Origin: Adineta steineri
Taxonomy: Eukaryota; Rotifera; Eurotatoria; Adinetida; Adinetidae
NCBI GenBank assembly: GCA_905250115.1
Contig: CAJNOI010000150.1
Coordinates: 62,001-126,000 of the forward strand
DNA: 64,000 nucleotides
Reading direction: 5' to 3'
Each line of letters begins with the position of its first letter. The first letter of the stretch is position 1. A program made the position numbers and the translations under genes. Below, one piece after another: positions 11,891 through 24,408 of this stretch. The notes below the pieces were generated by a model, which was not told where the DNA came from, ran no database searches, and was given only the letters and a program-made list of their open reading frames with translations.

Positions 11891-12071
11891 CACTGACGAC
11901 GATAGTAATTCCAACGATCATAACCTTGGACTATTAACTTTCACCTTCACTCATATTGTCAATAAAATTGTTCAGTATGATGTTGCTAGTGCAATTTTCT
12001 ATTATACTGATATGAATCATGATGAAATAATTGATCAATTAGAATTAGAATTTTCTCTGCGTTCAGTTTAA
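11891..12071 (+). pseudogene. EF-hand protein fragment
   Basis: An open frame runs from the right edge of the foldback element to a TAA at 12069-12071, about 59 residues. It contains a textbook EF-hand calcium loop, DMNHDEIIDQLE, with Asp1, Asn3, Asp5, Ile8 and Glu12, preceded by an amphipathic helix (about VNKIVQYDVASAIFYY) and followed by LEFSL. An acidic DDDSNSNDHN segment precedes it. No ATG is available because the 5' side is replaced by the inserted element. It is either the last exon of a gene whose upstream part was lost or a fragment carried in by rearrangement. Confidence 0.5.
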
Positions 12072-12401
12072 TTTAGAATTTTTACTTTTATCGATATATA
12101 TGGTTATCGAGTTTTCTATTTCCTAACTCATTTATTGCTGGAATAAAATAAATAATAACATTATTTACATTATTGTTAGCGATGGATTATAATCAAAAAC
12201 AATTTATCGAATACTCTTTATCCTTTTTTTTATTTTCTCTTTCTATGAATAAAATGATTGTACAATTTACACAGGATTTTAACAAATATGATTATTGTTT
12301 TACGTGCCTATTTGTAGTTCTTTTTCCCTCGACTGAAAGGAGGGTGATACGAAAAAAACGAAAATGCGTTTGTGGGTCTGTCGCAGGTCAAAGGTCAAAA
12401 A

Positions 12402-12454
12402 CGCATCGAAAAATAATTTTTGAAGATAGAGACTTCTAGAGGTATTTCGATGCG
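12402..12454. repeat. Dispersed hairpin repeat, copy 1
   Basis: CGCATCGAAA at the left pairs with TTTCGATGCG at the right, a 10-bp stem around a 33-nt loop containing TTCTAGAGGTA. A related copy in inverted orientation is at about 63060-63115, sharing TTCTAGAGGTATTTCGATGC exactly and a preceding GGTCAAAAA segment. Confidence 0.65.
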
Positions 12455-13885
12455 TCGAGCTCGAAACTGAGGTAGATTGGGCGACCGTGGGGTAGGGGGT
12501 GGGTGAGAGATCAAAGGAACGTTGGTGTCGACAAAACACTTTCAATCGGAAAACCTTTCAAAACCAGAATCGTAAGTGTTCGGAAGCGGGTGATCCGATA
12601 ACACCATTGGTTTCTCGATATGCTTCCCTCGCCCACTATATGGGAAACTATACATAGCGAGTGCCTATTCTTAAATGATCATGTAGCAACAATAGATGAG
12701 TGACGCATAGAGTGAAAAGCATTTAGGATCATCGATTAGCAGCGGTGAGTCGGGAGTGGCGGATCGAAGGGACGCCGACGACCGACGAGCCGCTGCGGAT
12801 AGAACACTGTTCTGGGCGTGCTCGTGTGTGAACTAGAACAAGTTTTGTTGGATTCATTGAGTCACCCGGCACAATACTGAAAATTGAGAAACATTTCAGC
12901 AAACTATGGTATAAGGAGTCAAAAGAGTGCATCTCCATGATTTGGTTTTGGAAGTACACTAGTCGCAATCAGTCGACGGTCTAGCGAGTCGCTCCGACAC
13001 GCGTTATCTTGTATACATTACTATAAACAAGGGTGTGGGTGTGGGTGTAATTTGTCGGATTAGCGCGAAAAACAGAGGAAGATTGAGGAAAAAACCGATT
13101 TGTCGGATTTGTATGGATTATGTGAGGTGTTTTCTATCGTTTCTAATTGAACACGTTGCCGGAAACAGTATGCCATTGGTTTTCCTTCTCATTCCGTTCG
13201 GAACTGACCGGAACGACCGTCCTGGGATATATTAAATTAATGATTAAATTTAAAGTAATTTGAACTCTATCTATTGAATACCATTTAATACAAAAATTCT
13301 ATAAGAATAAAATCAATCGACAGAATTAATATTAGTAGCTACATCGATTGATTTAAATTGAATTAAAGAAATCATTTTATCGATCGAATATATATAATAT
13401 CACTTTTTCTGCTTTTCTATTTGTAGTCAGATCAAATGAATGGATAAAACTTGGAATAAATTCTTTCGTTCTTCTTTTCTTTCAAGTTTTAATTCATATT
13501 TTGATAAATAGTTCTGTAAAAATACTTTTGAAATAGCTTGATAATATGCAATATCAATATCAAATTGACTGATGAATAAATGAATATCATCAATATTCTT
13601 ATAAAATTTTTATCGATCTGATAATTTTAATTCACTATAATCTTACTTCAGTACTACTATTACACTTCACTCACAATCAAGATCGCTACTTATCGAAGTG
13701 GATCGTATTATTGATACAATACAAATAATTTTTTTAATAAAAATTGAGCAGAGATTTTTTTTATTGTCTATATAAATCTGGAAATTCTCAACATTTGTTT
13801 CATGTTACGAATAAATTATATACATGAAAATGTATTTTCTCTTCATGAACAAAATTCAATATAAAGATTTAGAAAAAATTTCTTA

Positions 13886-14625
13886 ATTTAAATGATATTT
13901 TATATTATTTAATAGAATTTATTGATGAATATCAAATAGAAAATTGTCGTATCAAAAATATTAAATGTATTCTATTTTGACGTCATATAGAATCTGTAAA
14001 ATGATCATATACGAATGATGAATCGTGCTTAACCTTCGCGAAACATGAGAGAATAAAAAGAAAAGGATGATTTGAAGCAAAACTAATACTTTCATTTCTA
14101 TCACGTTCAAAATATGTCATCTGCCTTTGGGAACATTAATATATAAAAAGGTTCGTTGATTAGACAAAATCTATTAAGCAAGTTTTGCCAATAGCTAACA
14201 AATATGGAACCATAAGATATTCATCATAGTTTTCTATTAGATTAGATTGTTTAAATATTAATAAATGATCTTTATCTATTATTTCTATAAGAAATTCATT
14301 TCTGACGAATAGTAATTTGATTAATAAGGAAGAGATTTTATTAAAATAAATTGAAATAATATGATGTATTAATCTGTATTGGATAATGAGAAATGTGAGA
14401 TGTTGATATTGGATAAGCAGTATATTTCTAATTGAGTAAATGAATGATCTAGAGAAAAAGTTCTTTTAATGGCTTGCAGATTTTTTTTTATTTCTTTAAA
14501 TATAATTTTTATCTGATTTGTTGTATTTATCTTGAATATTTATCTTGACCTTCATTCAAATCTTTATTTTGATCAAAAGAAATTTAAAAAAGATTTTTTT
14601 TCAGGATAACAAATATCATCAGATT
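13886..14625. repeat. Diverged direct duplication, copy 2
   Basis: Partner of 9656-10560 in the same orientation (see that entry). The two copies enclose the F-box-like fragment, the foldback element, the EF-hand fragment and the GC-richer block. Confidence 0.6.
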
Positions 14626-15233
14626 TTTAATAATTGAAATAGATATTCATAGATCTATTTATTTTATCTAACAAATTATATGCTAATTGATTAATAGAAT
14701 TGTCGTTTTATTTCTATTGAATAAAAAAAGAATCTTTTTGTTTGTCTTTTGAAATTTAGTTTTGAATAAATAAAAGTTAGTAAAAAGCTAAGCCTAATGA
14801 AATCTATTTGTGCTAATTGATAATCTAATGGTTAAAGAAAAAAGATGTTATATATTAGTATATAAAAGGAACGTACTGTTTGTTATATTGACAGATGCGG
14901 AAGTTAAATTCCGGTTTCCGTTTCCGTCTTTGCTTGTTTTTTTGAAACGAGGAACTCTATTCAATAAATGTTTCTATCCTATTATCGATCGTCAAATAGA
15001 TTCTCACATACAAAACTATCGTCGGCAACACCGAATAATATTCTTAAACTATTCTTTGTACAAAATTCTATATTTAGATAAAAAACAAATGTTAGTTATT
15101 TTACGAAAAAATATTTTTATTAATAAAAAAACTTCTATTCGTTTTATTTTATTTCGAATAAAAAAAAAAAGAACCGGAGAAAAACTGAAAATCTAATAAA
15201 GAAAATAAAAGAAAATAAAATTTGAATTTGAAT

Positions 15234-18184
15234 TTATTCTTTATTACACATGTCCAAAGGTGTGGACGGAGATTTTTTAATTTGATGTTGATGTTGATGT
15301 TGATGTTGATTTGAATCGGGTGCTGTTAAAAAAACTCGAGGAAATTGTTTCATTTTTTTATCTTCAATCGTTGATTTTCTTCTATCTGTTGTACTTAAAC
15401 GATTAATAATAAAAGATTTTTTAAATTCTTCATGTAAATGTGATAATGATGATTTAAAATCACTTCTTTTATGTAAATTTGATATTGTTGATGATGAATC
15501 ACTATCACATGATGAATCACTTGATGGTTGAGGAGTTGCACGATCAATCATATTTTTTAATACAGCTGCATCACGTTTTAAATCATGTCGAGTTGATATT
15601 ATTGAAGGATTTTTTCCTAATTTATTTAATCTTTCAGCAGCAACTGATTCCATTGTACGTCTCATTAATGGATAAGATTCTAATACTAATTCAAATTGAA
15701 AAGAATCTAATGAATATAAATTACAATAGGTTACACAACGAACACTAGCTACACGTTTAGCTCGTGTTAATAAACAAATTTCTACAAAAATATATTCATA
15801 GATATAGAGAAAGAAAGAAATTTCATTTTCAAACCTCCAAAATAAGATCCATCTGATAATGTTGTTAATACTTGTCCATCTGATTTAATAATATCAACAA
15901 CACCTTCTTGAATAAAATACATTTTATTTCCAATTGTACCTTCAATTATGATTTGATCTCCAGGTTGAAATACTTCAAAATGTAATTTTGTAACAACATC
16001 AGATACAAAATTTGGATCAGCATTGGCAAAAAATGGGACTGATGATACAAGAGAACGGCAATTATAATTAATAACATCCTTTTAATTAAAATAAATGATT
16101 TTGTTTTTCATTTAAAAAAAAAAGATGAAAATAACAAACCAATCTTAATCTTTCGGAAAGTTCAACTAAAATTGTATCTTCATGAAAGATTTTTCCTTGA
16201 TAACGATGTTCATAATAATCAGTTATTCTATTACGCATTTCTCTCGGTAATTTTCTCCATGCCATATATTCTTCAACTTGTTTAAACTAAAATTTCATTT
16301 TTTAGAAAGAAAATAAACAAATTAAAAAGTAACCTTTTCATTATATAATCTTCTTGATGTATCAAAACTTTGAACAAGTGCTGAAACATGTCCAATTGTA
16401 ACAGCATAACACATTGCACCAATAACTAAATTTATTCAAAATAAAAAGAGAGAAAGAAAAAAAGAAAGAAAGAAATGTTACCCATAGAAAGCATAGTTAA
16501 CCACATATCAACATAACTTTGTGGTGGATATCTTCCATAACCAATACATAACATATGTGATAAAGCTTTAAATAATGCAACTGTATATTGTTCTGTCCAT
16601 GGAGCATTTTGAAGACCATTAAGTGCAACCCAACAATCAGATGGAAAATTTTGAAACATTGGAATCATAAATTGTAAACAACCATTCCAATGTGCTAATA
16701 AGATAATTAATGCTAATAAATTTAATATACGCATAACCATACTTGCTATTGATAAAAACTATTAAAGAAATCAAAATATTTACTCATTCGAAAAGAAAAG
16801 AAAAGAGAAGAGAAGAGAAGAGAAGAAGACAAACCTCTTCCCATTGATGAATATATCTGACAAGACGTGATAATCGAAGTAATCTTAATAATGAAAGTAA
16901 TTTAACAAGTCTTAAAACTTTAATAGCTCGTCCAGTTCTTGCAATTGTATAACCACCAGTATTATCTCCACTATCAAGAAATAAAAATAAATAATCAACT
17001 GGTAATGAACTTAATAAATCAATCATAAACCAAGTTTTAATATAATGCATTGCTATTAAACGTGGTTCAAGAATAATTTCATCAATATAATCATTTCTTA
17101 AAACACCTGTTCGAAAATTAACAACAATATCAAAAAGAAAAAAAGCATCGGAAATAACATTAAAAATAATCCATCGAGCTGAATTGATTTCTTCACTAAA
17201 AAAAGCTATAGCAACTGGTAATACAATAACATTTGTTATTAATAATATTAACATGATTAAATCCCAATAAAAACTAAAAAAGAAAGAAAGAAATGATTTA
17301 GAAAAAGAAGAGAAGGGACTAACCGAAAATTTGAACATGGATGAATAATACAATGACCAGATCTTTGTTGTCTTAAACGTTCTTTAAGAAGACCTTTTTT
17401 ACTTCCAAATAATTTCATAGCCAATTTATTATCACTTGGTTTTAATAGATCCATAAAATAATTAACAATTGTTGATGTACCTTTTAAAGATGTATCAAAA
17501 CTAATTCTTTGTTCATTAAAAACATTTATATGATCAGGTGAACAGATTTGATCGTCATGTAAAGAATTAATTTTATCAAAATTTTCATTTAAATTTGTTT
17601 GTGGTTGAATTGTAACTGTTATTGGTGGATTTGTTGGTAATGTAAATTCACCTTGAACATTTGAATTATTTTTTGAATGTTGACGACGACGATTATTTAA
17701 ACCAGATGATATTGTTGTTGGTAAACTTAATTTTATACGAGTTGTTGATTCTTCATTTGAACATTTAAAATTTGTATTCGACGAATTTTCTTTTATTATA
17801 TTAATTGATTGTTCACTCAAACTTTTTTCTAAAGAAAATAATTTCAATGAAAAAAAAATGTTTTTTTTTTCTTTTTCTTACTCTTATTTGATTTTATTCA
17901 ATTTTCTATTTAAATTTCTTATTTTCAATCACTTTCATATTATTATTATTATTTATCAGTTAGATAGAAATCTCTTTAATTAATATAATAATAGATGTTT
18001 GGAAAAAAAAAGAACTTGAGAAAATCTTTCTTTCTTCTTTTTTCTTTTCTGAATATTGAAATATTTGTTTTATTTTTAGAAAAGAAAAGAAAAACTTCTT
18101 CTAACCTGTTCCATAATTAATATCGTTTCCATTTGAATGTGTTGGAATTTGAATGTTTTTATTATCATTAGTCTTTTTTAACAT
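15234..18184 (-). CDS. HCN: HCN hyperpolarization-activated cyclic-nucleotide-gated channel
   Basis: Eight exons join in phase to 776 residues: 18106-18184, 17324-17828, 16835-17273, 16482-16758, 16334-16425, 16140-16286, 15835-16078 and 15234-15781. After a variable N-terminus come the HCN motif (HPCSNFRFYWDLIM), six membrane helices, an arginine/lysine-rich S4 ([19 protein letters not shown]), the pore helix and the filter CIGYG. The C-linker ([21 protein letters not shown], then YYEHRYQGK) and the cyclic-nucleotide-binding domain ([26 protein letters not shown]) follow. Known role: inward Na+/K+ pacemaker current in the plasma membrane. In the phosphate-binding cassette the usual RRTASVR reads KRVASVR, so the cAMP-contacting threonine is valine. 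The C-terminus has a short His-Gln repeat and no long proline-rich tail. Introns are 47 to 277 bp. Confidence 0.96.
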
Positions 18185-20056
18185 TTTTCTTTATTTGATC
18201 ATTGAATTAACAGTTGGAATTTTTCAAAATGAAAAAATTAATTTATAATTTGTTTATTTAAAATATGTTTTGTTTCTTTATACAAAATTTATTGATTGAG
18301 TAGATGATATATTCGATGATGAGTTTGTCTAAAAAAGAGTTGTTACATTCCCAAGTGTGTCATTCGTATGTTTCTCTTTCTCTCTCTCCTGTTCCTTGTA
18401 TAAAATGATGTTGGATAGAGTGTCGATAGTTTCCGATGAATAAATGTGTGTGTGCATGTCTTTCTTCGACACATTCTCTCTCTCTCCCTGTCTCTGTGTC
18501 TCTCTATGTGTGTGTCTATTGGTTTCTATATATCATAATTGATGTGAGTGAGTCTTCGGGCTAAAATATGCTTCTGCTTTTTTCTGTGGATATTTTTCTG
18601 ATGAATAAAGATGAGGTAGTATAGATCAATTTTATCGATGTATAGAACTATATAAATATATGTATCTATGTCTTAAGAAAAAGAAAACTAAGAAAATGAT
18701 TTGATTAACAATGTAAGGATAAGCAACAGCTGACTTCCGGCACTTGTTTGTCACGCATATATAGAAAATGTAAAGACATATGTCATTTATATGAATGTGT
18801 TATGTGAACATGAAATATGAGAAAGAGCTAAATATCAATTGCCTTGTCTTAGCTTTTCTTTTTTAATCGAAAATGTCATCTTTAGACATTCCATTGAGAT
18901 TTTTTAGTCGAGCGCAAACAAAAATGACATACTAATTGAATATTTCGGCTCATATGAACATGAAGCAGCCAACCAAACTAAACTCACTCATTCTTATAGT
19001 TTTGTCTGTTATGATCATCTACCCTTTTTTTCATTATAAATAACAACGAGAAATAAAATTCTCGTTACATTTTTCTCGATAATCAACATCAAAATCATCA
19101 TCAAAGTGGTTTCTTGTCATTTCCGCTTTAATTGTATTTTCAATGACGACAATGATGATGATGATCTTCATCGTCATCATAGCGACAGAATACCAATTCT
19201 AATCGGAAGGGAAAACCAGAAGGCGAACAATTAAAAAAACCGTCAGTCATTACTCAGTTGAATGCCGCAACAAGATCAGACACCTTCTCTTTTTTTTTCT
19301 TCTTAACATTCTTTTTTCTTTTTCATATTTTCAAAGAAAAAGAAAAAGAAGAAAAAAAAACTCTAATATAATGAATTAGAGGTGATGACATAAATAAGAA
19401 GAAAAAAATATGTTTTGGGTGTATCTCTAATAAAATGATATAGATGATAGATAGAGATACACACTTCTATCAAGATTAATATCTAAAGGGCATTAGATCT
19501 AATGATAACCTTAAAATAAGTCAAGCAAGATGTATTATTTACTTATTAATAATAAAATATGCCTGTTTTTTTCTTTTTCTCATGTTTACCTGTTGAAAAG
19601 TAAAATCAAATCCTATCTTTGTTTCTTTTTAACGTAATCAAAACGATTCTCGATCGTTTTTACGCGTTTTCCGATTGCTGATGAAGAAAGAAACATAAGA
19701 CACAACAAAAAGAAAAAAGAAGAAGAAGAAAACTAAGAAGAAGAATAAGAAGAAGAATAAGAAGGAGAAAAAAAAGAAGAAAAAAAAAGGAAAAAGCGAC
19801 GAATATATTTTTTGGTTCCGTGACATTGTCAAATGAGATTGTATGATGAATATTTTTTCATGATGAAATCTGTGCAAATTGGTTAATGCTTTGTGACACT
19901 ACCGGAACTAAATCTTATCGTGAGAAAAAAAGAAAGAAAGAAAAGTTTTAGATTTCTCTTTTTTTATTCATAATCAATTGTTTTTATCTAATAAAACACA
20001 AATCAATTGCTTGTTTATTTAAAAAAAACACAAAAAAATGAACAATGAATTATTAA
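18185..20056. other. Spacer 5' of HCN
   Basis: Contains CT- and TG-rich simple repeats at about 18370-18520 and purine-rich tracts near 19330-19350 and 19710-19800. No supported gene. The open frame at 19638-19877 (minus) is a translated poly-purine/poly-Phe tract. It should contain the HCN promoter. Confidence 0.5.
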
Positions 20057-20526
20057 CTAAGCACAAGTATAAACTTCTTTTCCAACAGATTCTCTACAAC
20101 CACTTGCGTCAGATTTATAAACAGTTTTTGAACCTGATATCGTTTTACCACAACCTTTACAAAAACAAATAAGAAAATTATTTTGAAAAAAGAAAATTCT
20201 ATTAATATAAAAACCTGTTTTAGCATAATTTCTAACCATATCTTGACAAGCTTGTTCACAATTAGCCATTGCTGCATGATTACATGAACAAAAAGTACAA
20301 CTTGAAATTCTCCATGTATGAAATGGAAAATGAACTGTATCAGAAACAGCTTTACAATTACATCTAATTAACAAGATTTATTTTGATTAAAAAGAAAACG
20401 AAAGAAAAAATTGATTTTGATTTATTAAAATAACAAATCTTACGTGCGTCTTAATCCACCAAGAAAACCTTCTGTTTCGAAAATAAGTCCCCCAACAATG
20501 ATTAATAATAATGACAACTTATACAT
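20057..20526 (-). CDS. Secreted cysteine-rich protein (10 Cys)
   Basis: Three exons, 20444-20526, 20215-20363 and 20057-20154, give 109 residues. Residues 1-20 (MYKLSLLLIIVGGLIFETEG) form a clear signal peptide. The mature part has ten cysteines with spacing CxC, CxxCxC, a C(5)-type pair (ANCEQAC) and three single downstream cysteines, consistent with five disulfides. No membrane helix follows. I do not recognise the family; the pattern is not that of resistin, defensin or a standard toxin fold. It is transcribed divergently from the small secreted protein at 20734, with 207 bp between the two start codons. Confidence 0.75.
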
Positions 20527-20733
20527 CTTAGCACGTTCTTATTATTTTATTCAATCTATTCTCTCTCTCTATATATATATCAGTATACCAATATATACCA
20601 GTATACATATATACATATAGAGATAAAGGAGAAAGAAGAGAAAGAGAAAAAGAGAGATATTCTTATCGATTGTACCATTGAGACATGACAAGTAGTTGAT
20701 CACAAGATAAGATTAAAGATTTATTTGAAGAAT
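20527..20733. promoter_or_regulatory. Likely shared divergent promoter region
   Basis: The 207 bp between two divergent start codons must carry both 5' ends. It contains CT/AT-rich sequence with a (TA)n stretch (about 20570-20605) that could serve as a TATA-like element for either gene, and a GAGAGA tract at about 20635-20660. This is inferred from position; no defined motif is proven. Confidence 0.4.
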
Positions 20734-21043
20734 ATGTCTAAACAAATCTTCTATTTATTGTTTCTATTGATTATTATCACACAAGTTTCCACTTTTTTCA
20801 AAAATACAAAAGGTTAGACAATTTGATTTGTTTGAAATAAAATCTTTTCGTTTTCAAATAGAAGTACCACCACCACCTTCATCAGATGTTAATGAAAAAG
20901 GAGTATGGAAAAGTAAAGATGTTTTTACTTGTGTTCGTCGTTTACGATCAATTATAATTAAACCATCAAAATATGATCTTTCACAACAAATGATGGAATG
21001 TTTAAAAAATCCAAAAAAATTTAAATTAACACAAAAAACTTGA
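20734..21043 (+). CDS. Small secreted protein, unknown
   Basis: Two exons, 20734-20812 and 20862-21043, with a 49-bp GT-AG intron, give 86 residues. Residues 1-20 (MSKQIFYLLFLLIIITQVST) are a signal peptide. The mature part is basic, starts with a short poly-proline run (EVPPPPSS), has only two cysteines (FTCVRRL and MMECLK) and ends KFKLTQKT. The family is unknown. The pair with the cysteine-rich gene at 20057-20526 suggests co-expression, which is an inference from the shared upstream region. Confidence 0.7.
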
Positions 21044-22006
21044 ACATTAAATATCAACTTCTTCTCAACTAATCATATACACATGAAATTAATTTAGAAT
21101 CTAGTTATACCACTTCTTTTTCTATTTGCTCTATTATTAATCCTCATAATTAACTTAAACAATAAATTGACTTCTTTTTCTTAATTATATTATCTATGTC
21201 TTTATTCTACATTTAATAAAATCTCAACATAAATAAGAATATTAGAAAAGTAAAAAAAGAATAAATGAATGAATGAATGAATTTAACGGATAAAAAGAAA
21301 TCTTTTCAAAATTATCTCGTTAATTATTGATAAAGAAACATTATCTTAACTCATTTACTCTTTTATTCTTCAAATTGAGTTTATTTTTAGAAAAAACCTT
21401 TTTTTTGTAAAACTCGCTATCTAAACTTATTTTAATTCTACTTATTATTTATATAGCATTCATAGAAATATATATCAAGGTCAATAAATTTTCTTTAAAA
21501 ACTAGGTGAGTTGAAAAAGACTGGATTATTTAATAAAAATAATCTTCTAGATAAACATATATCTTTAGGATTGTTATCAAAGAATAAAATGAATAATGTA
21601 TCTATTCTAATCGATTGTAAAGTCATTTAAATAGTTGATAATCATATTGCTTTTCTTTCTCTTCATATTCAATCTAAATGCGAAGATAAGAATGTTTGTC
21701 TTTGCTAAAAATATTTGAAATGTTGATAAATTGAATGAATTAATATTAATTCTATAAATGTTTATTGAAGTATTTTCTCAGTTAATATTCTTTAATTAAT
21801 ACATAAATAAGATTGTCTATTGATTATTTATTTAATTTCTCTTTTAATAATACTGAAATGTCTATTGAAGAAATAATAAAAAAAAAGAATTGTTTTTGAC
21901 TAATTGACAATGAATGACATCTTTATAAAAAAAATTCTATTCAATTTATTTATTTATTTTCAAATAAAAAAAGGTCTTGAAAAAGAAATTAAAAAAAATG
22001 TTATAT
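21044..22006. other. AT-rich spacer
   Basis: No reading frame or repeat worth naming apart from a short (GAAT)n run at about 21265-21283. Likely holds the 3' UTRs of the converging genes on both sides. Confidence 0.5.
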
Positions 22007-24408
22007 TTAATTAAATTCATTTGTTTTGATTTGAATAGATTTCGTTTTTGAAGAAGATTTTGTTGTTACTCCAACAGATTTTGAACGTCTTTTAGTTTGA
22101 TGATTTAATTTTTTCAAATTGAGATGAATTAATTTTTCATTAAAATATTTTGATGTTTTTAATAAATCATTATTTGTTCTTGATCTTTGAAAATTATCAC
22201 ATTTTAATATTGACACTTTTTTTTCATTGATTAAAATTTTCTCTTCTTGAGTTTGATCAAAATTGGTATAATGATGAGATTTTTGTTTAATAGATGGAAA
22301 AGAAGATTTTCTTTCTAAATCATTATAAATACAAAAAAATCCATTTAAACTTTTTAATGGAAAGATTTCGTGATTATGATGAATTTTTTCAAAACATTCA
22401 ATTGAGATTACTTGAAATAGAAAATAGAAAATTGATTTGATTTAAAAAAGAGAAAAAAGAAAAATCTTACAAATCGCTTCTTGAACAACAGCTGGAATAA
22501 CTTGCAGAAGTGTATTTGTATTTGTTGATAATGATGGATTAACATTGATTTCAATTAACCAAACTTTCATATTTTCATCAATCATAAAATCACATCCATA
22601 TAAACCAAAACAACCAATACGTTCTTTTAATCTCATTCGAATACTTTCAATTACATTTAACATTATACGACAAATGAGTTTCTACAATTCAAAACAAAAC
22701 TCACAAATAGATTCATCAAAAAATATTCACATGATTATTTCTTCTATAGAAACAAATCTTTGTTCAATAAACTAATCTTGATTTTGTCTAATACGATTAA
22801 ATCTTTCTAGAAATTATTTTTATTCGAAACAAAAAGAGGAAAATGTTATTAAATAGAAATTATCTCTTTAAGAATTTGAAATAATCTTCTTAAGAAAATA
22901 GAATTAATAGTAATAAATTCTTTTCATTGTATTGATCAATGAAAAGTAAAAAAGAGTTTTTGTTGATGACTATGAAGTCAAATTAAAGATGATGATTGAA
23001 GTAAAAGAAGAGAAATAGTCGGAAGTTTCTTCAATTTATTCCGGTCGATATGAATGAACTTCCTGAAGTATTCTTTTTGTTAACTATTCCATATTTTTTT
23101 GACATAAAGTATGACAATTAGAAAATGAGATATTTCGTCAACTTACAGGTAAAATATTTTTAATCCAATCGATTTGAATATTTGTTCGCGGTAAAATATA
23201 TTCATTAACATAATCACTAAAAGAAATCATTAATTATTTATCGAAAGAGATCTATCTAACTTTAATTGTTCCATAGTCCATGCTGTTTCTTCTTTCATAT
23301 CATTATATTTTGGATCTTTTTTTTGTACAAACTAAATATTCATTCGAAATAAAATCAAAATCTGTTGAATCTAACTAACTTGATTAGTAAGATGTGTAAG
23401 AAGATTTTCATCATCATTATCAAAATCAAACATTGATAATCTAATATAACCATGATGATAAAGAACAATAAGTGGTTTAACACTTGATATAAGCATATAA
23501 CATCGAATATCAAATTTTTTTCCATGAACTAATAATGGATTCATTATATAACTAATTCAAGAAAAGCACAAATTCTTAATTAAGAAAAAGAAATAAGAAA
23601 CAAACCGTTGAACAATTGTTTTGATTTGTTTTATTGAAAATGTTTTTGGTTTTTCAAATAAATCTTCTTGATTAAATTTTTCTTTTAATTGATTGATATC
23701 TTTAACTATATAAATACCTTTTCCTATAATATAAAATTATTCACAAAAAAATAAAACAAAAATATTTCTTCGTTATTTTAACCTTGATTAAGTCCACTTG
23801 GTTTACAAATCCAAATATCTCCAGCTGAATAAAAAAAAGTGAGGTGAATAATTAAAAATAAAAAATATTTTTGATGATATACGTACGTTTATGTAAATTA
23901 AAAAGAAGATGTCTATCATGAATTTCATCTAATTTAAATGTTTGAGGAATAAATTGATTTAATGTTAAATATGATTGTGGACGTTTAGTTAGTGAAAGAT
24001 AATTTGTTTCATATGTTTGTAATGATTGATATAATTGTAATTTATTTGTAAAATAATCTTCACCTTGAATATGATTAATCATTTGTTCACCATCTTTAAA
24101 GATATTCCAATTGACATTTGAACTTGATTGAACCCATTTAAATTTAAAATCATCAATTTTATTTTCATTATTTTCATAACCAATTGATTTTAAAATATTT
24201 TCAATTCTTTTTTTATTAAATAAAACAAAAATTCATTTCAAATTTCATTTTCTTTTATTCTGAAAACTTACAAATGAGAATTATTTCCTGATCCAATATA
24301 ACATACTGGTTTCGGTTCAGGATAAAGACTACTACGAGATTTTTTATTTGAATTTTTTCTTGCTTTGATTTCATTTGATATTAAATTTGATGAATTTTCT
24401 TCTAACAT
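22007..24408 (-). CDS. TTLL10: TTLL10-like tubulin-tyrosine-ligase-family enzyme
   Basis: Nine exons join in phase to 514 residues: 24272-24408, 23887-24206, 23783-23824, 23606-23723, 23380-23551, 23261-23331, 23147-23216, 22471-22681 and 22007-22410. The order of motifs follows TTLL10: CYIGSGNNSH, FKFKWVQS, DGEQMINHI, LNQFIPQTFKLD, then the ATP-grasp core IWICKPSGLNQGKGIYIV, QRYIMNPLLVHGKKFDIR, HLTNQFVQKK, and the metal/ATP site GCDFMIDENMKVWLIEINVN. TTLL10 enzymes extend polyglycine chains on tubulin and other proteins; the substrate here is inferred. The start at 24408 is the first in-frame ATG, but a splice-acceptor-like TTTTAG lies only 7 bp upstream, so an extra 5' exon or UTR intron is possible. 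The lysine-rich C-terminal tail is not conserved. Confidence 0.92.

Larger units (their letters stand above)
12072..15233. other. Spacer with GC-richer block and second duplication copy
   Basis: A block from about 12330 to 13230 is clearly richer in G and C than its surroundings and carries a hairpin repeat (12402-12454) and a single GGGTGTGGGTGTGGGTGT tract (about 13030-13049). From about 13886 to 14625 lies the second copy of the direct duplication. An open frame at 14810-15196 (plus) has no motif and probably reflects chance next to the HCN 3' end. Confidence 0.5.

Noticed and set aside
12402..12454. Hammerhead ribozyme in the hairpin repeat
   Set aside because: I looked for the conserved CTGATGA and GAAA core in the right arrangement and did not find it; the hairpin lacks a hammerhead junction.
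14810..15196. Plus-strand open frame of 128 codons next to the HCN 3' end
   Set aside because: Does not begin at an ATG, Lys/Ile-rich, no domain; overlaps the region where the HCN 3' UTR should be.
19638..19877. Minus-strand Phe-rich open frame
   Set aside because: Translation of a GAA/AAG microsatellite.
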